DNA from: Fomitopsis serialis
Taxonomy: Eukaryota; Basidiomycota; Agaricomycetes; Polyporales; Fomitopsidaceae
Direction of reading: 5' to 3'
DNA length: 64,000 nt
Assembly (NCBI RefSeq): GCF_022376445.1
Contig: NW_025954963.1
Span: forward strand, 1,608,933 to 1,672,932
Part shown: piece after piece, positions 56,986 through 64,000 of the stretch
How the letters are laid out: each line of letters begins with the position of its first letter
How positions within the stretch are numbered: the first letter of the stretch is position 1
Made by a program: the position numbers and the translations under genes
Notes under the pieces: model-generated
The model's database searches: none
What the model saw: only the letters and a program-made list of their open reading frames with translations
What the model was told of the DNA's origin: nothing

Positions 56986-59399
56986 TCACCACGCATGCGA
57001 AGTCTCCACAACAACATTCATCCCAAACGCACCGAGCGCGTTCATCTCGTTCGTCGTCTCCACGATGATCTTGAACCGTCCTCGACACACTTCCCCTTGC
57101 CGTTGCTATTCCCATCCTCGTCCTGAGTATCCTGACACTCACAGTATACACCGTCGACAGGCTGCTCAATACGTGGTACGCCTTGCCTTCCGGCGCGTCC
57201 CCACCGGCGGTCAGCCGCGTGAAGCATGACAACCTCGATATCCTGTGCATGACCATCCGTCAGCATCCAATTCGGACCACACGGTTCGAAGTCTTGTAGA
57301 CAAAGGGAAGAAGGCACTTACGGCGCACTCCTCAAGACGAGCTTCCCGCATATCTTTCGAACGATCGCCGCATCCGCATCCTTCCTGCCTGCCACGACCG
57401 CGTACCCGCCGCAAAACTCGAAGCGCTCTCCCGGCTCGCGCTCGCGCCACTCGACAACGCTCTGCTCGACCGCCTCGAAAAACGCTTCCTCCGTCTGGAA
57501 CTCGGGCACATTCTCCCACACGCGTCGGATGTTTACGTTAGGCACGGAGGCCTTAGCCTGCGCGCGGCGGGGCTTCTGTGTCTGCACTTTCACGTTCACG
57601 CCTACATCCACGTCCATCGTGTCGTCGGTCGACACAGGCTCAGGACCGGCCTCGGACGAGGATGCCTGTGCGCGTGCGGGGGCCGCGCTCGCGGACGACG
57701 CGGTCACGCCTGGGGGGGTTTCAAACCGCGACAGAAGGGAGCTCACGCGCGCAGTGCGCTCCTGACGCTCCTGGTGGTACTTGCGCTGGTACACACGCGA
57801 CTTCTCCCTGCACTCCACGCAATTCTTGTAGCGGCCGTCCCGCAGCTCGAGCGCGCGGTGGCACGTCTTGCAGTGGGTAGACTCGGAGAGCCTGGGAGCG
57901 AACGCAGCGAGCAGCTCGGCTGTGGCGACTGAGTCGTTGTCGGACGAGTCGGTGGGCAGAACGATTGCGGGCCTGCGAGAGGAAGAGGCAGCTTCGGAGG
58001 CGTGCGAGACCTTTCGCGCTTTGGGCTGTGCGCTTGTGCCTGTGAGCTGGGGAGACCTGGGCCTCTTGCTTCCTGTTGATGGGGCGTCCAGCTGCGTGGT
58101 GCGGTGGACGATAGCAGACTTTCCGATAGACTTGATCCTGACGAGAGTATGAGAACGAATGTGGTGTGCAATGTGCGAAACGGGACCGACCTATTTGCAC
58201 TTGAGCTACTCCCCTTAGCTACAGCGGCAGATGAGGTCGCTGGAGTCTTCGACACCTTACGCGACGTGCTGGAGCTGGCACCGGACACCGACGTCGATGG
58301 GAGGATACTTGATCGATGAGAAGATACAGCTTGTTTGTGTGACGCATGGCCTCGCGATTGTTTGTCTGCCTGGGTTTTCTCCGTGAGCAACTTCGGGACT
58401 GAGACGGAGAGTTGGTGCATGGCGGTCGTCCGAGGTGCCACAGGCTTTAGGAGCCGCTGCTCCGCCATACCAAGAGATGTCCGCTGTGGCTTTGCGCTCG
58501 CCACAATCTGCTCCCTGCGAGGAAGGGGCTTGGATGCTTTGGGTTTCCGGCCCGATGTATGAGACGTCGGCGGAGTGTCCGAGTTCTGTATGGGAGAGAC
58601 GGACCGGGTGGGTGATGAGCTCTCGATGGAGGACGGTGAGACTGAGCGAGTGCGCGACGACGAGGCACTAGGTTGTGCAGATTGCCTACTCGCCAGCAAG
58701 GCGGTCTTGAGACCACTGTTTTTGTGTTCCTTCGTAGCATGCACCCTTACACGCGCAGAGTTGACATGCGAGTACCCGCATGGGCAACGCATCTCTTGCG
58801 TTTTGATTTCACGCTCAATTTTGATCTGCTTTGCTGTTGGTGAAACACGGATTAGTGAGCGAGAAAGAGCGAAGGACTCCATGGCATTGGAGAAAGAGCA
58901 GCAAAACATATCAAGAAGTCGCCACTCTCGATGGCTTGAAGCCTCAATGGGATCTTAGTGAAACGACAGAGTGGTATGGCAACACAGTTGGGCACAAAGG
59001 CCACCGGGATGATGTGCTCGCCATGCAGCCTTAGCTGCCTAACTGGGCTAATGACAATAAACAGATACAAAGTTATTTGACTACGGAGTCGTTGAAGTGA
59101 ACGACATCTATCTCTTCTCCTCGGGCAGAGGACGATTCAATCGCATAGCCATCTCTTCGGGCTGAGCGCGTCGGACAGGAAACAGACAACTCACCTCCAT
59201 ACCATATAGTCGTCGTCGCTCCATGCACGTTTGAAACATGCGATCCCATGGTGTGAGTGACCGCCTTCTGGTCTGGGCCAGTCGCGACGTATGTGCAGCC
59301 GGCGTATACGCAGGGTTTGCGTACCGTCGACGTGCTGGGTGCGGCGGCAGACGACTGCACGAGCACCGCGCGAGCCGTGGCTTGCACATGCCGGCTCAT
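56986..59399 (-). CDS. zinc-finger-like lineage-specific protein
   Basis: Proposed exons 59399-59195, 58833-58191, 58137-57322 and 57242-56986. Exon 1 has a C2H2-like motif (CVYAGCTYVATG...THTMGSHVSNVH); exon 2 opens with a second (MRCPCGYSHVNSARVRVHAT followed by KEH). A long Ser/Thr/Pro-rich stretch leads to a CxxC...CxxC knuckle, HCKTCHRALELRDGRYKNCV then ECREKSR, near 57870-57800. Next comes a folded-looking region (VNIRRVWENVPEFQTEEAFF; FEFCGGYAVVAGRKDADAAI). The last exon holds GVYCECQDTQDEDG and an end RFKIIVETTNEMNALGAFGM ending in HAW. The layout recalls an unnamed family of agaric proteins. Two one-base losses (one between 57243 and 57330, one near 57092) are needed to read the C-terminus well. 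Intron 1 is long (361 nt) and may hide another exon. A nucleic-acid-binding role is inferred only. Confidence 0.58.
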
Positions 59400-59637
59400 G
59401 AGGCTAGCGTGAGCACCGGGAGGAGACTGAGTCGGGCGAGGCTGCGAGACCGTTGGAGTTGAAGTCCAGGAGACGCAGACTCGAAGGCCGCTACTCGCGT
59501 CGGTCCACACGCTCCACGTGACCGCCGCGTACCGCTCACACCACGACGCGTCGGACGTCCACGTTGGCGACAGGCATACCCTTCCTTGACGCTCTCATCC
59601 ACGACCAGTCGGACCACGACTTCCCACCCTCTACACG

Positions 59638-61635
59638 GTGGTGCCGGCCAGGCCAGGCCGACTTCTCATACAATATTTCTTGTCTACGATTCTGGGCTAC
59701 TCTCTTGCCTTCACCATCTCGCACAACGAAGCCGGAGAGGTGTCAAGTGATGGCTCAGCCATTGCGCCCGAGACCGGTGCCCCGCATCCTCATCTTTTCC
59801 TTCTTCCGGTCGCGCTGTGGCTCTTGCTGCGGCCTCTTCTTGACCCTTCGCCGCCGCTGCCTGCCCTATATGCGTCTTTGGGCTTCTCGATACTCGCACT
59901 CTTGGGCGCGTTGTACTTCATTCCTTTGCTCGGGAACACCTTCGTGCGTGCCAGCCTCAAGGGCCGTGATCTCCTCAAAACATACGATGATCCTATGTAT
60001 GTGCCCACTAGACCTACTGTTCGCCTCGACTGAACGAACTCGTGTAGACCGGAGTCCCTTGGGCTCGTTTGCGCATCAATATATATTCTGCTGTTAATCC
60101 TATTTATCCCATTCGCCTTCTCCGACTTCTTCAATAGTCAGTATGATCAAACAAGGAAGCTGCGGGAGGGTCTGGTCATCAATGAGTTCCCGCACCACCA
60201 GGTAAGCAGCGTCTGCACGACCAGTTTCGTTCGTTTGTCGTTGCTGCGGGCTGGGCATAAAGCTCTGGAAGCATCAGCTTGCAACTCAGTTGTGTCGTGA
60301 ATTAGAGAATCGCTTACTGACTGTTGTTCGTCAGCTATCTGTCTACCTCTCATCATTACTATCCCTCCTAATGGCGACGATGCTCGGCTTCCTCGACGAC
60401 GTCTTTGACATCCGATGGCGGCACAAGCTACCGATTCCAGTGATTGCATCTATACCACTCCTGATGGTCTACTACTCCGAGCGCGGCGCAACTGACGTTG
60501 TCGTGCCGATCCCATTGCGATGGCTCTTGGATCATTGCTGAACCTCGGTATGTAGTGTTCACTCGAGCCGATCACATGAACCTGAATATATGCGCCTAGG
60601 ACCGCTGTACTATGTTTATATGTCCCTGTTATCCACGTTCTGCACCAACAGCATCAACATCCTCGCGGGGATCAATGGCTCAGAAGTGAGCCAAGCGTTG
60701 ATCATCGCACTGTCGGTCATCTTGAACGACCTGCTGTACCTCCCCTGGCCGATAGACTTCCGTATCCCTTTGCACTTGCTTGGTCGTGGCAGGGAGCTGG
60801 AAGTAGGCGGCGTATGGAGCGCAGGAATGTCATACGGGAGCAAGGTACTCGTTGAGCGACACCTATTCAGCCTGTACTTTATGCTCCCGCTCGTGGGCGT
60901 ATGTGCTGGGTTCATGTATCACAACTGGTACGTTTCTTGCGCCTCGTCCTATCTAAACATGCCTGCTCATCTCATATATATAGGTATCCAGCGCGAGCTT
61001 TCCCTGGCGACACACTATGCTATGTGACGGGCATGGCCTTCGCGGTTGTAGGGATTCAAGCTCACTTTTCCAAGACACTCCTTCTGCTCTTCCTGCCTCA
61101 GATCTTCAACTTCGTCCTCTCCTGCCCGCAGCTATTCGGCCTCGTCCCCTGCCCACGTCACCGCGTACCCAGGTCTGTCTCGCTTGTCATCTCCGCGACC
61201 CTCTCATTGACTAACAGACTATTTCCCATTGCGCAATGCAGGTTCGACGCGGAGACGGGCCTCCTTTACCCGTCGACGGCATCCTTCAAGGAGCACACGC
61301 CCTCGCGTCTCGCCACAATCGTCCTGCGCGTCTTCGCAATTCTAGGCTTCGTACGGCTCACGGAGGATCCCAAGACAGGCGTGATCTCGGAAACAACCAA
61401 TTTGACGATCCTGAATGTATTCCTCCTCCGATTTGGCCCGATGCGCGAGGACAGCCTCGTGAGGGTGCTGATCGCGACGCAGGTGCGTTCTTGTCCAGCT
61501 GAGCGTGCATGGAAGTTGTATGGTGCTCATGTGATTGTATGTGACGTATTGTTGTTGCAGGTGGCGGGGAGCGTGTTTGCGTTCGTCGTGCGGTACGGGC
61601 TCGCGGGGCTGGTGTACGACGGCAACAGGCGGTGA
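59638..61635 (+). CDS. ALG7: UDP-GlcNAc:dolichyl-phosphate GlcNAc-1-P transferase (ALG7), start unresolved
   Basis: Exons (first one from about 59638)-59996, 60048-60201, 60335-60547, 60600-60927, 60984-61172, 61242-61482, 61561-61635. It is a multi-pass ER membrane enzyme making the first lipid-linked sugar of N-glycosylation, the target of tunicamycin. Diagnostic segments: FLDDVFDIRWRHKLPIPVIA, FCTNSINILAGINGSEV, MYHNWYPARAFPGDTLCYVT, GIQAHFSKTLLLLFLPQIFN and LVPCPRHRVPRFDAETGLL. One base is missing near 60523: PIPLRWL must be followed by LGSLLNLG and then GPLYYVYMSLL. No in-frame ATG exists between the stop at 59587 and 59638, where the reading starts on GTG (VVPARPGRLL). So the N-terminus is hidden by another lost base or by an upstream exon. 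Confidence 0.9.
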
Positions 61636-62309
61636 TCCATGATAGCAATGATGATGCGCGTGTGCCTTGGAACTCTCGGGCTGTGCGCCGACTTGTGTCT
61701 CTTAGTGCGGGGCTCCGCGCGGGACACCCCAGAGCGTACGGGTGCCATTGTTGATGTGCTGACCCGTACGTTAGTCCAGGACGCGATCGAGATTTCCTCG
61801 TCTGGGCTGCCTACAAACCCCGCAACGCTCACAGGCCGATCCGCGTTTGCTCGTCTGGTGGCGGCGAGACTGGGCTTCGGGGCTTTCGGACGTGTCGTCC
61901 AGGATGACCTGGGGAAGGCGGACGGTGCATGGCTAGGTTATGTCCAACTATGAATTTCAGTTGCTTCGTTTCCGTTAGACCGACTGCTTCCTTTGTGAGG
62001 AGTTCCGGTCAATGTCCGCGTGTTGATTCAGGCCGTTGACGCCTGAGCGGGACTCGAGTCTGAAGCTCGTTGAACTGGTGAGTGCTCACTCAAATAACTC
62101 ATGCGCCTGCGCACGAACATGGCGATAGAGCGTATAAACGGCGGGCGACGCTCCCACTGGCAGTCCAGGGCAGGCCAGTGACCGCGGTATGCGTTCCCCG
62201 CGTTCCCCTTACCTTTACCCCGCAGATTTCGGGGCAGACGCCGCGTCGGCCGAAGGACCGAAGGGATGCGCCCGTAACTGCGCGCACCGGCGCAGGGAGC
62301 GTTGAGTCG
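61636..62309. other. intergenic region upstream of isocitrate lyase
   Basis: The 3' flank of ALG7 and the distal promoter of isocitrate lyase. A plus-strand frame of about 100 codons at 61639-61953 overlaps minus-strand frames of similar size and shows no domain; it is not supported. Confidence 0.4.
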
Positions 62310-62370
62310 CCGAGTGCGGGGCGGAGGCGGGACCAAGATTGGGCGCCTAGGACGTCTACCCCGCACTCGG
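62310..62370. repeat. 12-bp perfect inverted repeat in the isocitrate lyase promoter
   Basis: ccgagtgcgggg at 62310-62321 and its exact complement ccccgcactcgg at 62359-62370, with a 37-bp spacer, about 200-260 bp upstream of the ATG. Each arm contains GCGGGG, which fits the SYGGRG site bound by the carbon-catabolite repressors CreA/Mig1; a third match, GCGGAG, overlaps the left arm (62321-62326). Isocitrate lyase is a classic glucose-repressed gene, so a control role is plausible. Confidence 0.6.
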
Positions 62371-62404
62371 AAAAGGTTTAGCCTCCCTTATATGGTATGT
62401 CAGG

Positions 62405-62409
62405 CCAAT
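62405..62409 (+). promoter_or_regulatory. CCAAT box upstream of isocitrate lyase
   Basis: A CCAAT motif (ggccaatcac) 163 bp before the ATG, just downstream of the inverted repeat. A candidate HAP-complex site. Confidence 0.4.
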
Positions 62410-62567
62410 CACATGCGCGCCCGTCCCCTCCAGATGATCGGTTCTAGACGAAGCGGTGGTGCAGGACAGGTCCTTAACATGCCTGGTTTGCAGGAGCGCA
62501 ACCGCCCGAGATCCCCTCCTCTTCCTTGGAGTCCCCCCCTCTCATTTGCACTTGACAGACGACCGCC

Positions 62568-64000
62568 ATGACCAACGAACGCGCTGCTTTCCAGGCTGAG
62601 GTTGCTCGCGTTGAGCAGTGGTGGAAGGTTGGTGGGCTCCTTTGTTGAATGGAGTGGTTTTCTCATTGACCGCGTCATAGGACTCGCGCTTCAACCGCGT
62701 GAAGCGACCGTACACCGCCGCACAAGTAGTCTCGAAGAGGGGGACGTTGCCCATCTCATACCCCTCCGACGTGCTCGCGAAGAAGCTCTGGGCATCTCTG
62801 TCGGAGCACTACAAGAATGGGACACCGTCGCACACATACGGCGCGTGAGTGACACCGAACGCGGACGAGGTTCCGTACTGACACTTCTGCGCAGACTCGA
62901 CCCTGTGCAAGTGACCCAGATGGCAAAGTACCTCGAGACCGTCTACGTCTCCGGTTGGCAATCATCGAGCACGGCGTCGAGCTCAAACGAGCCAGGCCCA
63001 GATCTTGCGGGTAAGTCTCTTTGCGTTGCTCCGTGGTTCTGAGGCTTAACTAAGGCGTCCTAGACTACCCCTCGAACACCGTCCCCAACAAGGTCGAGCA
63101 TCTCTTCATGGCACAACTGTTCCACGACCGCAAGCAGGCCGAGGGGCGATCGGAACTGTCCGAGGCCGAGCTCGCGAACACGCCGACGATCGACTACCTC
63201 CGCCCCATCATCGCCGACGCCGACACCGGTCACGGCGGCCTCACCGCAACCATGAAGCTCGCGAAAATGTTCGTCGAGAAGGGCGCCGCGGGCGTGCACA
63301 TCGAGGACCAGGCTCCGGGTACGAAGAAGTGCGGGCACATGGCGGGCAAGGTACTCGTGCCCATCCAGGAGCACCATCACCGGCTCGTGGCTATTCGCTT
63401 GCAGTTCGACATCATGGGCGTGAACAACCTCGTCATCGCCCGCACGGACTCCGAGGCTGCGACCTTGATCACGACGAACGTGGACGAGCGCGACCACGCG
63501 TTCATCCTTGGTTCGACGAACCCTGACCTGCGGCACCTCAACACTGTGCTCACGAGGCCGAGCGGACAGGCAAGACGGGGCCCGCCCTGGAGGCGCTCGA
63601 GGAGCAGTGGTTGGCCGCTGCGAAGTGCCAGCTGTTCCCCGAGGTACTTGCCAACGCCCTCAAGGCGCAGACAAGCGCCAATCAGGTCAAGCTCGAGCAG
63701 TTCCATCGGCGCATCGCTCACCTCTCATGGCCTGACGCCATCACCGTTGCGAAGAAGGAGTTCGGCCTGAGGAGCGTGCCTTTTGGGACTGGGACGCGCC
63801 GCGGACACGCGAGGGCTACTACCGCTACCAGGGCGGCACGCAGTGCGCCGTGAACCGTGCGATTGCGTTCGCGCCGTACGCGGACCTGCTCTGGATGGAG
63901 ACGAAGAAGCGATCTACTCGCAGGCGAAGGAGTTCGCGGATGGCGTGCACGCCGTCTACCCCCAGCAGTGGTTGGCGTACAACCTGAGCCCGTCGTTCAA
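62568..64000 (+). CDS. ICL1: isocitrate lyase, 5' part (cut by window end, apparent indels)
   Basis: Exons 62568-62627, 62680-62844, 62895-63010 and 63064 onward past the window end. It splits isocitrate into glyoxylate and succinate in the glyoxylate cycle, allowing growth on acetate or fatty acids. Diagnostic segments: [38 protein letters not shown], a [20 protein letters not shown] metal/substrate loop, the catalytic signature [14 protein letters not shown] with its Cys, [30 protein letters not shown] and LLWMETKK, and [10 protein letters not shown] at the very edge. Indels: one extra G at 62700-62701 (NRV then KRPYTAAQ), and one base missing near 63555, 63765 and 63910. Intron phases agree once these are allowed. 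No peroxisomal signal can be judged because the end is missing. Confidence 0.92.

Noticed and set aside
57743..58909. A 388-codon minus-strand frame read straight through
   Set aside because: Its second half is Ser/Arg shadow sequence; a 53-nt intron at 58190-58138 leads to a frame with a CxxC knuckle and ordered sequence. Its start at 58909 falls inside a likely intron.

Overview
The window is nuclear DNA of a filamentous basidiomycete, most likely an Agaricomycete. Nearly every gene is broken by short introns of about 45-60 nt with GT...AG ends and CTGAC/CTAAC-like branch sites, coding DNA is GC-rich, and the gene set is fungal (Rtt109, fungal-type mL58, isocitrate lyase, ALG7). It also carries a family of F-box proteins of the kind expanded in mushroom-forming fungi. 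No rRNA, CRISPR array or clear transposon was seen. Assignment below class level would be guesswork.

Layout. 0-10 kb: mitochondrial ribosomal protein mL58 (-), a small acidic protein behind a TATA box (+), then two minus-strand F-box loci, one intact and one a pseudogene, and a tRNA-Gly(GCC). 11-29 kb is a conserved housekeeping block: a PH-like Ser/Pro-rich protein (+), the spliceosome core protein PRP8 (-, 10 exons), the Fcf2 rRNA-processing factor (-), COQ5 (+), cullin-1 (+) and then the histone acetyltransferase RTT109 (+). 30-37 kb: a long gene-poor stretch, an unnamed and heavily frame-broken gene, and a URE2-like glutathione transferase. 38-44 kb: three plus-strand F-box genes. 45-52 kb: a single-pass membrane protein (-) diverging from SMC6 (+, 20 exons). 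52-56 kb: two more minus-strand F-box loci. 57-64 kb: a zinc-finger-like lineage-specific gene (-), ALG7 (+) and isocitrate lyase (+, cut by the window end).

Themes. Seven F-box loci lie in three groups around a cullin-1 gene, so candidate substrate adaptors and the SCF scaffold sit within 64 kb. A two-gene F-box unit (types B then A, with its promoter) is present twice in opposite orientation, about 30 kb apart. One copy of B has decayed through an 11-bp tandem duplication and a net 49-bp loss.

A caution on quality. Many otherwise well-conserved genes (SMC6, ALG7, isocitrate lyase, cullin-1, several F-box genes) carry isolated one-base frame breaks, mostly deletions and often next to short homopolymers, while PRP8, COQ5, FCF2, RTT109 and the GST have none. 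In SMC6, exactly eight one-base losses make all 20 exons and 19 intron phases agree. This points to consensus or assembly errors more than gene death. Gene models here give exon coordinates and flag each break.
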